A DNA stretch of 64,000 nt from Trileptium ribeirensis (GCA_030248225.1 JASANE010016368.1:62001-126000), one strand, 5' to 3'; shown: positions 1 through 12,301, counted from the first letter of the stretch. Notes: a model not told the origin generated them from the sequence alone. Translations and numbers: made by a program.

Positions 1-416
1 TAGTAGTTGCACAATTTAAATTGAAATTAAAAACAATTCAGTTGCACATTCAAATATATGGTTGCACAATTCAATATTTCAGCTGCACAAGTAATTTTTT
101 CTATTAGTATGGCGCGTTTTGAGCCTAACGGCTCTAGGAGCGCAGATAGAAAAATATTTTTGCCTGCGTCATGCAACGATTTTCTGTCAAAACCTTTGGA
201 AGATTAGTGCATGTCGTTTGTGCCTTGGTTCGGCTAGGAATTGCCATTTTTATCGCTACGATATTATAAATCATATATATATTTAAGCATCTAGTATGAT
301 TATAAAACTAATCGATGTAAGACGTTAAAGTTCGATTATCTATTTCAAAGAAAGCAATACCGAACAATAAATATAGCATAGGCTGCAGAAATTGGGTCTA
401 GAAGGAGCATAAAGTC
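1..416. other. non-coding, short degenerate GTTGCACA repeats
   Basis: No gene is visible. The first 90 bases hold four spaced copies of a GTTGCACA-like word (one reads GCTGCACA) at about 30-base intervals, looking like the edge of a decayed minisatellite. The rest is AT-rich single-copy sequence. Confidence 0.5.
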
Positions 417-881
417 TTAGCGTAGGCTTTGATTGTGATAAATAATTATGACTCTTGGTCTAAATTCGCTAATAATATGTCCCTTCGCGTTACAAATGTT
501 CTCGTCTATTTCCATCAACTCATCGGTGGTAACATTGTCGGTCCAGTGCAACGACTCACGACTCCGAGTGTGACACGTAGCATCATCAAACGGGGCGGTT
601 ACGATCACGTTCACTTGTCGAGCGAACACATCAGCAACATCAGTTTCGTCGCAATCACTATAGTCGTCAACAGCCGTTAAATATCCGTCACTGTCGTATT
701 GTTCGTCCGTTACAGCAATTGCGTTAACTTGTCCAGACTGTTCACCAAACCCTAATCTATATTGGACCATTCCTAATTCTCGCCTCAAAACCTCTAACCT
801 ATGATTTGTTGCGGGGATAGGATCTCTAGCTCCGTTGCGGCGGGTTGCATTACAATTAACTTGGTTAATGCGGCGTTGCAC
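417..881 (-). CDS. unrecognised acidic ORF or exon (about 154 codons)
   Basis: This minus-strand frame stays open for about 154 codons, long for such AT-rich sequence, and its codons look balanced. The predicted product is hydrophilic and acidic in the middle (a run rich in Asp, Glu, Tyr and Ser), with an Arg/Asn-rich start and no membrane segment. I recognise no family. The frame starts at a GTG with an in-frame TAG nine bases upstream. A possible 3' splice site (AATCAG or CAGTAG) lies just upstream at about 888-893, so it may be an internal or last exon that ends at TAA near 417. The acidic linker could also suit a retroelement polyprotein, but no zinc knuckle or protease motif is seen. Real gene, gene fragment and chance ORF all remain possible. 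Confidence 0.35.
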   Translation of the reverse strand: MQRRINQVNCNATRRNGARDPIPATNHRLEVLRRELGMVQYRLGFGEQSGQVNAIAVTDEQYDSDGYLTAVDDYSDCDETDVADVFARQVNVIVTAPFDDATCHTRSRESLHWTDNVTTDELMEIDENICNAKGHIISEFRPRVIIIYHNQSLR

Positions 882-2976
882 CGCGCCATTCTACTGATTG
901 TGTTTAATTATGGCCGTCTATTTTCGAATGCTGTTCACCTAAACAGCACTGCAACGTCGCTTCCAGAAGAAAAATTCTAAATATGTTGTTTTAATGATAA
1001 AAATTAACAGTTGTTTTGCATAGGCCATATAATCTCAATGGTTTACATATGAAATAGAGGTGAGAAAAAAGCCGGGTTGCGAAGTTTGGCTCGGCGTGGC
1101 ACTTCTTGGATCATGTTTGGTACGGCTCGGCTCATCGTGAGTCATATTGGGTTCGGTTTGAACCTCTATGTAAACAAGCTTGGCTCGACTTGAGCCTTCA
1201 TGAACTACGTCCAGCTCTTCTCTGCTCTTTCGATGAAAAGCGAAGGCTCGTCTTGGCTCTTAAAGGCACGCAGAAACAAAAACTTGAGATTTTCCAATAA
1301 TTAGAGTGGGCGGATAACACACAAGCCAAAAAAGAACGAGTGTAGAGATATCACCTACAATAACCCACAATGACTGATGTGTATACCAGTCCTTATACAA
1401 TGGAAAGACAGATAGACTAAGTATTATATAAAATGCGAAGCTTAGACTAAGAAAACCTTATGAAAACGATAACGGTATTAATGATTGCAACTTATTGGGA
1501 TTCAGTAGAACCTTTGTCTACACGAGTGCCCAAAGAAATATATGTCTAGTTGTAGCTAAAGCTACGAAGTTCCCAGGAAAAGTAATCTGTTCCTGTTGGT
1601 CGGTCACTGTTATAGACAGCATTTTCTATAGTTACATGGTTGTTTTAAAAACAGCTTTTAACGCAGAACCTACGGCCTAAACTCTCGCATCCAACCTGAA
1701 AAGATAACATGTGTAACAATTTATTCAAATATAATGGGAAACGTTGTGTCGTAGACAGTTTCAGACTATATTTCGTCCAGTGTTCTTGACATAGCAAGGA
1801 AATCAGAAAATTTTTTATCTTGTGAACATAAATTACCTGTTTTGAATATAATTTAAAAGTTTTTTTTCGAAGACAGATTGGAAAGCTATAATCATAGCAT
1901 CAAAGCCTGAACTCCATTCTCAGTATATCGATGTTTTCGGGTATTGTGGTATATTTGTAAAGTCGCCAGAATGTACAGCTGAAACTATTTCATACTTTTC
2001 GGGGTTCATGGTTTACGTGATATTAATGCTACGAAATTCGGAAGTAGACCAGGCGTATCTGTCGTACATTCTGGGGAGTTTCAAATGTTCATTTGGACGC
2101 CGATCTAAATTAAATTTGAATAATGCTGTTACTGTTGCACGCATTAATTGGTTTACTATTTTGATTTGATTCGATACCTAATGATAAATTCACTATAACT
2201 ACGGCTAAACGTAAAGCTGTAAAACGGCTAAATGCACTGGTGAAAAGCCTAAATCCAACAGTTGCGGAGAGGCATGGAATATACGAATATCCCAGCTGGT
2301 AAGTCGAACATGCGACACTCCCATCAAGTGAAAATTGATTCAATTTCATTGAATTCAATTTGATTTATACAATGGATTCCAATCTAATCGTTGGAATATG
2401 TCAACAAATTCAGATACTAATAGCAATGTAATGATGTTTTAGGATGCAATTGTAAGACCATCAATGTGGCGTATTCAGAATGAAGCTGGACCTCAATTCA
2501 AAGCGTATCTGGTACATATGTTATGAGTTTGACTTAGCCACACGTACTTTAGTCACCCCCTACCCGCCAGATCAGAATATTTGTCACTATTTTTTACTAA
2601 GATCAACATTGCGAAAAAGCGGAATCATAAACGACCGTGGCATAGTTCTTTAGAGAAATAATACATATCATACCAGGTATGATTTGGAGCCACAGCAAAA
2701 GTTTGAGTTTCAAAGCCCAAGCTTGTTATGTAAGTTCTCACGAAACTAATTCTATGCAAAATATACACATTTTTGATTCTTTTTCAATGTCATATGGTAA
2801 CGTTTCATGGTGGTTTTGCACTTAGATGTTGTGCAAGGATAAGCAGTGCATTATTATTACTTCGTTCTTGCCTAAGCAATACATAATTTCAACAACTTAA
2901 TATGTATAGTCTAACGTGTTAACTGTGGATATGCAATCACTAGAATCCAATTGTATAGTGACAGCTAAGTTAAGAG
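882..2976. other. non-coding DNA, no supported gene
   Basis: Single-copy AT-rich sequence with only short, featureless open frames. I see no tRNA, repeat array or transposase remnant. Confidence 0.5.
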
Positions 2977-3095
2977 TATTGTAGAGATTTTATGGCAACA
3001 TATAAAAGTATTTTAAAGATTTTATAGCAACAGTTAATAGTATTTTACAGATTTTATCGCTTTAACAGTCTTTAACAGTCTTTGACAGCAAGTAC
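2977..3095. repeat. short tandem repeat, about 36-base unit
   Basis: About three degenerate units share the words AGATTTTAT, GCAACA and AGTATTTTA, followed by two copies of TTTAACAGTC. It is a small local minisatellite. Confidence 0.6.
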
Positions 3096-4499
3096 AGACC
3101 TGCTATGCGAGATATCTCAGCTAAAAATGTTGGAAAATTAAGGCTCTGCTATTTGACGTTGGCTACAGGTCGAAAATCGAGTTTTTAAAAAAACCCAAGT
3201 TAAAGTAAATTACAATACACAATGACGTGAAGCAGCAACAAAGTACAAACTATTCATCGTTGTTGGGTTTCAGTCTTTAACTGAATAGTTATCATGACTA
3301 AATATAATAGCACATACCATATCATTATCACGGCCCCAGTAAAGATTATGGGCGTAACGTTATATACTTATATTCTTTCATATAAGAACCACAATTTTTT
3401 TAGTTAAACGGGCTCAGGCTTAGGCTTGATTATCATATGGAAGACGAGACAACACTCGAGTGTCATACATAGGCTTGACTTTGACCATGATCACGATATC
3501 GTATATGCTCTGTGTCCAAACTCTGTCAATACATGTTTTTATAAGCTTTAAGCTTCATATACCTAAATCGACCTTAAACAGCGAACGCACTAGATAAATA
3601 TGAAAAACATTAACAAGCGCACTTATATATATTCCTCAAGTTCAAAATACTTCCGTATTCCCTTTCAGAGCTTATATTTTGACTGGCGTGGCATGACTGA
3701 CACAGTCACTAACATGGATGAGTACGGAACGAATATGAAACAAGTGGTACGTTATCGCACAGTATAGCCTTAAATCTAAGGCTGTGATTTTTGATTGAAC
3801 ATTTAGCCAATCAAGGTCATATCTATAATGTACAATTGATGAATACAGATTGACCCGATTTTTTTTTAATTTCATTTCGGGAAACCAGAAACTTCTCTTC
3901 TAGCGTTTTGTAGAGTTTGTATAATATTTATCTGCATTCGAATTTGCTTATATAACTTTATTATTTGGATCAGTACGAAATCTCCCTATACATAAACGTA
4001 TAAAAATTCATTTTTATTTATATTTAAACTCCTCACAAAAATTGTATAAGCGTCAAATTTTACACATATGTTTTTATGAATAACATGAGAGGCACATCTA
4101 AATGTAACGCAGCTTAGTCGTTTGGAAATCCAGTCTGGCAATAAAGTAAGACAATGTTACCAAGTATCTATGTGCGGTTGCTACACCAAACTATCACTAT
4201 TGATGTAGTTATGCGTATTATAAAAGAACTAAAAAGTTTTCCAATACGCAATTCGTCAAATTACTTCTGTCAAGCATAAGATTTTAACTAAATATTCCTC
4301 AACAGAACTGTGGCTAAAATAACATTTACTTTTATTATATTGATGTTTTGAATTGTCAGCTGTAAGTGATTCTCATAGCCTGAATTGCATCCAAACGCTA
4401 GGAACCGTGACGCCTATTGTACAGAGATGAACATGATATATCGCAGTTGCTACGTTTCATCATGCCTGAATGCGTAAAGGTGCATTTAGTCATTTCAAA
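3096..4499. other. non-coding DNA, no supported gene
   Basis: AT-rich sequence without a recognisable gene. The small minus-strand frame at 3,672-3,875 has no family features. Confidence 0.5.
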
Positions 4500-4745
4500 C
4501 CCATCACTCGATCGGTAACAGCGCATATTGCAAGCGTTGTGTGCCACTTGTGATCTAACCAGGTTCGATTCCTGACACTGGCTTAAGTATGTCTGTCAAC
4601 TTTTGGGCAGGTCCAACCTTGTATTTCCTCTCCCCGAGTCATCACACTTCCCTTGTTTCAACTTCAACCTTAAAATTAATATGAATTAAATTTCCTTCCC
4701 TGGGGAGACATTGACTCTCCCAGAGGGGCGACTATTATAATCACT
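4500..4745 (+). mobile_element. decayed tRNA-derived SINE-like element
   Basis: A perfect RNA polymerase III B box, GGTTCGATTCC, lies at 4,562-4,572. A weak A-box-like segment (GATCGGTAACAGCGC) lies about 55 bases upstream, and a non-tRNA body follows. The cloverleaf cannot be closed, so this is not a functional tRNA gene. It differs from the SINE at 29.6, 30.5, 54.7 and 55.2 kb, so a second SINE family is present. Confidence 0.5.
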
Positions 4746-4770
4746 CTTGTCAGGGCATTTTATACTATTT

Positions 4771-6214
4771 TGGGCATAGGGACTCATAATTTTCTTTATT
4801 CGGGCTATATGGTTCCTATATTTCAAAATACTAATTTGAAACTAAAATCTGATAATGTTCAATATTTTCGACCAAATACCAAAATTAATGTTATTTTCGA
4901 AACTTTTCCAAAAGGGGTGGTGGTTATGCTTCCTGAGTGGAATGGCACGCGGCCACACCTTGGGTAACCACCGTAACTACTCCATTTCACTCTTATTTCG
5001 GGGATTATTATTTCCTAAATGCGGGTCGAAATTCACAAATTTATAATTCCCTAACTTTTGGGTTAAATAACACAATTCTCTCTGGTCTATTATTAATTCC
5101 TTCGGGTGGGTGTGTCATATTTCGTCCATGGTAGGGTAACACCCATCCTGACTCGTTTGAATCCCTTACCTCCCCCTGTCTGGTGATACATTACCTCTAT
5201 ACCCTGGTATTATACTCAATTTTACTTAAAAAACAACTTTTTCACTTTACTAGTAAAATTATGAATATATTAGGACTTCATCAAGTAGAGACAACTCCTA
5301 TCCTAAGGTGGGACTACATTTCATCTTTCCCTAAGTTAGGAACATTCTAATCGTCCCACAATCCTATTTTCCTTAATTTTTGGTGTCCCTCAACTTTCAC
5401 CATTTTCCTTCCAAAATTAAATACGTTACTATATGATTCTCTAACTTCATACTAGGATAAGGGTTTCACAAACTAACCCAGGGGGTTGCCACTATGTATT
5501 CCTATCCTAAAAACTACCTGATTCCTATGGGATACCCAATAACACCCCTAAATTTCCTTCATTTCGATCCTACAAATTTCCAAAATTACTAAAATTTTAA
5601 TAATATTATTATTAAGTAATATTTATTTTCTAAATAAAATTCGCTAGCTACAAACTTACTATCGCGTAAGACGACTGGCTTGCAGAAACAATATGGCCGA
5701 CATCATTGTTGTTGTAATACGGCAGTTGATATGTATTATTCGGCGACTTTCGACTTTCGACGATGTTTTCGAGTTAATTACATGCTCTTGTGTTTTTTTC
5801 ATATGCGGATTTTTTTATGTTTTCACGATTACTGGTTTTCATATTTTTGAATTGCTTTGTGGATAATTAATGCTATTATACTTTAATAACCGTACTTTGT
5901 TATTACTTAATTGTTAGTTTACTATCTTACTCTGGTTACTTTATATATTTCTTAATATTTATATTACTATTATTATCAGGGCTTTAATTAATACTTTGGT
6001 TTTTTTGCGGTTTTCACTATAAAAGTCGTGTAATTTCTGACAGAGGAAATATTCCAAGGTTTCCACGATGGCGGCATGTCTGAAATATTCTCGACATTTA
6101 GGCATACGGTAATGCATATATATATCGACATATCTCCCTACCTAAGTGCCTATACATCTGTGCGTACACCCGTATCCCTACATATAGGTACAAATAGGTA
6201 TACACAATACAGTG
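4771..6214. other. pyrimidine-rich non-coding stretch
   Basis: The plus strand is unusually C/T-rich between about 4.9 and 5.6 kb, with many CCCTA, TTCCT and CTAACTT words, then turns strongly AT-rich. Short overlapping plus-strand frames at 4,770-5,134 reflect this bias and show no family motif. It may be the body of an unidentified transposon, but no terminal repeats were found. Confidence 0.35.
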
Positions 6215-6600
6215 GCGTAACAGGAGGTTACCCACTTTTCTGGATCCTGCCGCGGAGGCGGGATTACTAGGCATAGTAAGTCCTAGTATAGGGTGAAAGG
6301 CAGACCAGAAAAAGGGCAGCCCATCCCCTGAACGGGAACCTCTGGGTGGGATTGGTCTTTCTCCCTTTCCGGAACCGTTTTACCACCCGTTGATCTCCAG
6401 GCTGACACAACATGGGCTGCTCTATCGTCGAAGGCTGTGACATTGCCCGCATACTCTAGGGTGGGGCCTAGTCACCGGAACTAGGTCTTCGCGTAAGCCT
6501 CGCCTAGGGGTTGCCCAATGCACAGGCCGGGGAAATTTTACGCTTAGGGGGCTTGGCAGTTATGGGCCAACACCCCCGTTCTATTTAGGGGCATCCTGTG
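6215..6600. other. GC-rich island, possible retroelement end
   Basis: Base composition shifts sharply to GC-rich between AT-rich flanks, with G and C runs and no long ORF. Such blocks are often 5' regions of non-LTR elements or transposon ends, but I found no reverse transcriptase or terminal repeats. Identity unknown. Confidence 0.35.
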
Positions 6601-8507
6601 TCACTTGTCCCACTAACACTAACCCATAAAACTCTTAGTTTGTTTTCAGATCCCCAAAGCCTACAGCTGATTCAGGTAAAGTTACGAACTGGGCGCTTGT
6701 ATCCCATAATACATGGATATCGCGAATCTATACCATTATCAAAATGTCCAAAAATCAATACAAAAATTGTTATCACGGTGTATACGTTCCGTTTTGCTGG
6801 ACAAAGGAATCACCTTCATACCTTATTAGTGTTATTATTTGTTATCTACTTACCCTAGGTGCATAATGCCAGGGCTGTTAAGTTTTACACATATCGCATT
6901 GGGTACTAATATTGCTATATTGTTTAATCCTTGTTCACAAATTTCAAGCTAACAACGGTATTAAAATGTTTTAACGAATTGGTGTTATTGATTGTTAATC
7001 AAATCTGAGCCGATCTCCACTTACTTAGTGCTTGTGTTCTTCCAAAGAAAGGTGCTGGTCACCTATAGCGACGTAAATATCCTCTCTGGCGCTAGCATTA
7101 GCTTGTCCCCTAGGAACTTATTGTTACTTGCTTACAAGGTGCTAGGCAACCATAAAACTGATCTTTGTGTCACTACGTTATTAGGTTATAGTGTTATTGC
7201 AGTACGTATCTTTAATTTTAGGCAACTTGTATATAGCAATAGTTTTCGAGTCCTGGTGCAATTTTTCTGCATTCCTTACTAGTATTACACACGACACAGG
7301 TAATACATTTTATTCCTTGGTTAATACTCAAGTGGTATTAAGACACTCCAGAGTGTATCATTATGCAGCCTATAAGCTTTGGACCTGACGGTTACAAATG
7401 CCTTGTTTAGCTCCATACCCTGTCTTAACTCAGGCCGCATTGCTGAGTTAAGCCAGAGCTTGGATGCCTTCAGAGCTAACGCATCTCACGCCTCCTTTAA
7501 TACTGACCAACTATAAAATAAAAACTAAAAGTAAATGCAAGATTTCTTAGTTATTTCTCTTTCAAAAGTTATACGGAAATTTCAGTTGGCAGGTGCTATT
7601 GATCGTTACTCGAACATCTTTTGCTAATGAGATTTCTCAGTAAATATTTTGCTATAAAAAACCCAATTTCATCCGTTAACATTACTCGATGTCAATCTAA
7701 ATTCAGCTGGTCGCGGGCCTACTCGGGCGCACCGTGACAGTGTTAAGTTTTGTCAGTGACTACAAACAAAGGTTTCTAGAGAGCTCTAGGTTAAATCCTA
7801 TACGAGCCTACACGGGCACAACAGATATCAGAAAAGCTCTGTATAAAATCTTACAACAAATTATCAAAATACTGCAGACTCGCCACTCGAGCTCGCTGTA
7901 GTTTAAAGATAACTTTTCATTCCTTAAAACCATATGTGGATAACTTCACATTTTTGGAATTCAAATCTTATATAACGCTTTAACTTTCCATTAAAATTTA
8001 CTTTTTATAAAATCTATTTTTCTCTTAATTTAATGCCACGGCTCGTTATGCGAACCTGCCACGGTATACTTAAGATTGGACGGCACTCTCACTCGAGCTT
8101 GCCAACGCGGACCAAAATTACTTAAATTTAGTTTTAAATTTAACTGAACCAATCTTTAGGCTTTTATAATACCAAAATTCATTACCCAAGGCCCGTGCCT
8201 TGGACTCGCCGGGGTATAACAATTGGTAGCACAAATACTCGAGTTCGCTATCTAACTTTTACCTTACACAAAATAAATTACTCCAAATTCGCTATGGCTG
8301 AGAGGTGCCGGGTGCACAAAATCAAGCCAAACTAAATTTTAAACTTTTATTTCATGTAAACTTACTTGCTCCTGGTTTTTCTAATTCTTTCACACCCCAA
8401 AGGGTTTTATTCGAGTAGTCCATAAGTTACCACTAATGCTCCACTTGAATTACTCAGGCATTTGTTCGAGTTAACTTACTCATTACACACGGCCAACTCA
8501 ATTTATT
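6601..8507. other. non-coding stretch with repeated ACTCG-type motifs
   Basis: No gene recognised. Between 7,700 and 8,470 the words CTCGAG(C/T)T(C/T)GC, CTACTCGGG, CTACACGGG and related forms recur every 70-200 bases, suggesting a decayed tandem or modular element. The plus-strand frame at 6,992-7,282 is hydrophobic but resembles nothing I know. Confidence 0.35.
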
Positions 8508-8810
8508 TTAGGAACGGTTATATGATCCAGATACAACCTTGATATCCCTGCCCGGGACAATGACATGTCTACCACTGGGAACTTGTGCAACTCTCACCTC
8601 GTGACAAAGGGTATCTCCGACCGCTGGTAGACCGGTCCATCCCCTGGTGGCTTCCTTTCCCTTATTCTTGACTTTACTTATATTTTTGGGCAATTCCCGA
8701 ACTCGCTCTGTTTTCACCCTCTTCCCCGTTGGCCACCATTGGAGATGTCGGTTACATTTTGGTAAGAAACGTGCTGCGGAGAAGGCCGATAAGCTCACAA
8801 TGTCAAACAT
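8508..8810 (-). CDS. unrecognised basic ORF (100 codons), possibly transposon-derived
   Basis: An open minus-strand frame starts with ATG and ends in TAA. The product is basic and hydrophilic, rich in Arg, Lys and Val, with a Trp-Trp pair near residue 25 and no membrane segment. It is more GC-rich than its surroundings and lies beside the motif-rich stretch at 7.7-8.5 kb, so a retroelement fragment is the likeliest explanation. No catalytic or zinc-binding motif supports a specific family. Confidence 0.3.
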   Translation of the reverse strand: MFDIVSLSAFSAARFLPKCNRHLQWWPTGKRVKTERVRELPKNISKVKNKGKEATRGWTGLPAVGDTLCHEVRVAQVPSGRHVIVPGRDIKVVSGSYNRS

Positions 8811-10330
8811 TGCTGCATACGCAGCATTATTCGGGTGTTAAAGTGTTAATGTTAATACCGTCCCGGTTGGGTTTATTAGTCTATTATTTGATTGTATTAA
8901 AAGCAGAACCTTTGCCTTTTGCGTATTCCGGCGACCGATAAGAATGAATACATGGTTCCTTAAGACACTAGTATCATTATTCTAGGTCATGGTTTTGTGC
9001 ATAAATAAATGATTTGTACTATTTTCTCAAAAATTGCATCGTACTATCTGTAATATATATTTTATCTGTATATAAGCACTATCTGTATTTGTTAAACTCC
9101 GAAAATTATCCTGGTCATATAACCTGGTAATATACCAGGTAGATTTTATAAGTTTGTGAAAGATTAAAAATTGCTATACATACTATATTTGGGGTAGCCT
9201 CCTCTGGGTAAGTCAGTCAAGCCGAGCGTGGAGGCACCGGTGTGTATGCGAGAGCAGGACAATTGGACTACTCAGCGAGTAACACTCCTACCCCATAACA
9301 CCATGTACGGCTAAAACGGTCATAAAATTGCATACATTTTGTATAATAAAAATCAACCAAGATTTAATAAAGTCGATTATTAAATTATTTTTTTATTAAT
9401 TTAAAATACAGTTGTCACATCAGATACCTTTAAACAATTTGATACTCGCCATTATTTAAATGACACAGGGGACAAATTTCTGTGTTTACAAACACTTGAC
9501 TGTCAACTTGAAAGTTAGCATTATTTCTCATTAGTGCCCAGTCTTACGAAAATAGGAACACACATTACAAAACTCTATTGCGACAGTTTTATGTTCAAAT
9601 TATTTCTGATATTAATTTTGTATAGACGCTCAGCTGGTACCAGTGGATTATCACGCAGTTTATTCAAGCCGCTTAGCTAGCTGCATATGGCAAAAGCGTA
9701 AACTAATAATTTCAAGACAATGAACAAATATTCTAGGTCAGCAGTAGTAGTGTAAAAATTTAGGTTACATGGGTGCTTTCGCTAATACAGTAAGCTAATA
9801 ATAGCATAAAATTTTTGCCTATTTTGTTTAAAACGAGATGCTTGCGTCCATGTGCATTCTGTATGAAGAGCAATAGGAGCGCCATCATTATCTGTAACAA
9901 TGCATGTACTGTGAGGCTCAAATCTGCCCATTCACTACAAATACTACAGACCGAAAAGACTAAAGACTGGCTTAAGATTTTAAGTTTGAATATATGGATT
10001 GAGCCCCTTGTGCTTTCATCAAAAGTGTGATGAGAGTTATGTTGTTAGTTCTGGCACAATATTTAAGTTAGTTGATATCCACTAGTGAAAATTTGAGCCA
10101 AATCTGCAATCCGTTACACCAATACAGAAGATAAAAAATGTTTAGGCTAATTTTGGTTTGAAACAAAGGAATACGCTGACTGACATATAGAGAACGTTAA
10201 TTAATTATATTATATAATATATATTTTGGTTACTTCCGCCAATACGCTTCCAAATTATAGCTACTTAATTTAAGTCTTACCGTTATACCTAATAATTAAA
10301 AGCTAGATATATAATTATTTTCAATAGGAT
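8811..10330. other. non-coding DNA around a structured element
   Basis: No gene is visible except the fold candidate at 9,191-9,294. The rest is AT-rich and single-copy. Confidence 0.4.
9191..9294 (+). ncRNA. candidate structured RNA closed by a 7-bp stem
   Basis: GGGGTAG at 9,191-9,197 pairs perfectly with CTACCCC at 9,288-9,294. Inside lie two more hairpins: CCTCC (9,198-9,202) with GGAGG (9,230-9,234), and TACTC (9,269-9,273) with GAGTA (9,277-9,281) around a three-base loop. Together they make a multi-branch fold in a local GC-rich patch. The loop of the first hairpin contains a consensus splice donor, GG|GTAAGT, at about 9,207-9,213, and an ATTTTG word that could be an Sm site lies about 45 bases downstream. 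It is neither a tRNA nor a 5S rRNA. A spliced-leader-like or other small RNA is possible but unproven; a chance fold or transposon end is the alternative. Confidence 0.3.
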
Positions 10331-10510
10331 TGCTTACATTTCAAGAAAATTAGGAAATCCAAATACGTATATTTATTAAATTGGATTACAGCGTAAATTG
10401 TGTAAATACTTCAATTGGGAATGATGCGTATGAGCATAAATATGATTGGACAAGAAGATATTTATTTTATTATGATTTTTTCCGGAGAAGGGAGACTTGT
10501 GATTCAAGAA
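10330..10510 (+). repeat. dispersed repeat shared with 54.16-54.33 kb
   Basis: This segment and 54,165-54,330 share several ordered blocks, including the exact word AGCGTAAATTGTGTAA, then CTTCAATT, GATG, TATGATT and a GGA-rich end. The second copy sits inside the right-arm-specific insert, so both appear to be copies of one dispersed element of unknown class. Confidence 0.55.
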
Positions 10511-10802
10511 TTACTGTTTGTGGGTGCATGAATTATACATGCAACAGCGAAAGTAACTTAATTTTGTTAAACGTAAAAACAAAAAAAAATGCCTTTCCTA
10601 CGTCGATAGATTATTGAACATCGTTAAATGACTATGCAACGTACTAAAATGCGCCTACAATGGTGAAATACACGTCGAATTTTGTTAGTACAACGACGTG
10701 AAACGATTCGGGTTGTCGTTGAACAACTAGAGGCGTTAAGAGCCAAATATTTGGTATACACATTTCGATTAATCATTTGATATACTAAATTTTTTTAAAG
10801 TT

Positions 10803-11228
10803 TTGCATTATGTTGCATTTCATAAATGCATCACCAATTGCAGGTCACCGCGAGGTACAGAACTCGGAAAGCTCGGCGAAAAGTCGTGTTCACTAGCCAT
10901 TGAGCAATCTGGGAGCTATTGCTTGGATCCTAAAGACACCTTGCAACGCGACCGCACTTCGCATACAATCGCGCAAAACACAGCAAATATAGTTCGTATA
11001 ACACCGCAAAACTTAGTCGATTATTATGCAACAAATAAAGGATTAAAGCTTATGGCTACGTCAACTATCATGATAACTCATAGGTTATCATCACAAAAGA
11101 CGGAGCTAAATAAATACATTTTATTTTTACAATTCACTGCTGCCCACTTCTGTCATTATGGTATTTCGTTGCGATTAATATACCAAGTCAATATAGTGCT
11201 AGGAACGTTTTCTATGAATGCAATCTGA
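10803..11228 (+). CDS. unrecognised ORF or exon (about 141 codons)
   Basis: A long open plus-strand frame. Its middle (about 10,840-11,100) has a more balanced base composition than its surroundings. A plausible 3' splice site, AATTGCAG, ends at about 10,843, so the coding part could start there as an exon. The predicted product has no clear membrane segment or family motif. It lies upstream of the last DEG/ENaC exon in map order but on the opposite strand, so it is not part of that gene. It may be a real exon of an unknown gene or a chance frame. Confidence 0.3.
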   Translation: MHYVAFHKCITNCRSPRGTELGKLGEKSCSLAIEQSGSYCLDPKDTLQRDRTSHTIAQNTANIVRITPQNLVDYYATNKGLKLMATSTIMITHRLSSQKTELNKYILFLQFTAAHFCHYGISLRLIYQVNIVLGTFSMNAI

Positions 11229-12028
11229 GTTGTAAGCTGGCACCAATACAATTCAGCTAACCATTATTAAAGTCATATGTGTGCAAGTTTATTAAACAAA
11301 ATATCATCACTTGATGTTAAGAAATATAGCACAGTTGCAAGTTATAACACTAAAATAACGCAGTAAGAGCATGGCAAATTAATACTTTTAAGAATTTGAG
11401 GTATAATTTCCGCGCCAAGATTACTAATGTCTAAAGTAATTAATTAATAGCACTTCCACAGACTGTTATTATATTCTTCCGGTGTATCATGCAAACGTAT
11501 CTATCAATATTCATCAATCACAACAACAAGCTATGCAAATGTAATATATATTGGAGCCTTCATGGAGGAAGTAAATATGGCTTGGGCGTACAACCCCTAA
11601 GGGTGTGTAACCCGTACCCCTTACGCTCACCGACACCTATGATATATATCAAAATTGCAAGCCAACACAAAAAGTGTCATAATGGAAGTATTCAACAATA
11701 TCAGCCGTAATAAATATTTGTTACTACTTCATCAAATTGAAAAAAAAAGTGTTACGTTTCCCAATTTTCAGGGTTCACTGAATTGCCGGGCACCTTCTAC
11801 TATTTTTGTAAAGTCTAATGCAAAATTTCAACCTCATTCAGGCATTTTTTAACGTTTATTGATCAGATACCATAGAAATCTTCTAATTCTTGGGCATTAA
11901 AACAACGAAACTCCTGTTGTTTGGTTTATAATTTTATAATCTTTGTAAAAATTTGTTACAATTTTAATTAAAGATTATTAAAATAATTGTAAATTTGTTT
12001 AAAAATTTATTAAACGTATTCAACTCGT
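11229..12028. other. non-coding, 3' flank of the DEG/ENaC gene
   Basis: AT-rich sequence downstream, in minus-strand sense, of the TM2 exon stop codon, so any 3' UTR and polyadenylation site would lie here. No other gene is visible. Confidence 0.4.
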
Positions 12029-12301
12029 TTAAAAACGCGGCAAACTTCCAGGCAAAATTTCTTGGACCGAAGTTGAATACAACCAGTTATTGCGGCCGCT
12101 TTTTTGACTTTTCGTTTTCCAATCTGTGGTTGGACGTTTGTTGACGCATTTTTTCTCCCATGCCCAGGCAATAATAGTGGACAGTGACATTAGCGACATA
12201 CCAATGTACATTCCAAGTAAGCCACCAACGCTGGCAATCCATTGTTCTGTCGATGTAATTAGATTTTCTTCTATTCTAGTCAACTGTGGAGCAACAAATA
12301 T
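12029..12301 (-). CDS. DEG/ENaC channel, last exon (TM2 and selectivity filter)
   Basis: This terminal exon encodes about 90 residues of a degenerin/epithelial sodium channel-type subunit, a trimeric sodium channel of the plasma membrane. A pre-TM2 segment leads into VGGLLGMYIGMSLMSLSTII, which matches the family pattern GG-x-x-GLFLGxSxLSxxE. The G-x-S selectivity filter reads Gly-Met-Ser. The family's acidic residue after TM2 is replaced by Ile-Ile-Ala-Trp. A basic, Lys/Arg-rich cytoplasmic tail of about 40 residues follows to the stop. A splice acceptor TTACAG ends at 12,302. The frame is phase 0 there, and the reading frame meets a TAG just upstream, which confirms an intron. The exon lies outside the visible palindrome but may recur beyond the right window end. 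Exons between this one and 21,109 are still missing. Confidence 0.8.
   Translation of the reverse strand: MFVAPQLTRIEENLITSTEQWIASVGGLLGMYIGMSLMSLSTIIAWAWEKKCVNKRPTTDWKTKSQKSGRNNWLYSTSVQEILPGSLPRF

Noticed and set aside
7400..7500. An rRNA fragment
   Set aside because: The GC-richer words looked structured, but no conserved rRNA core motif is present.
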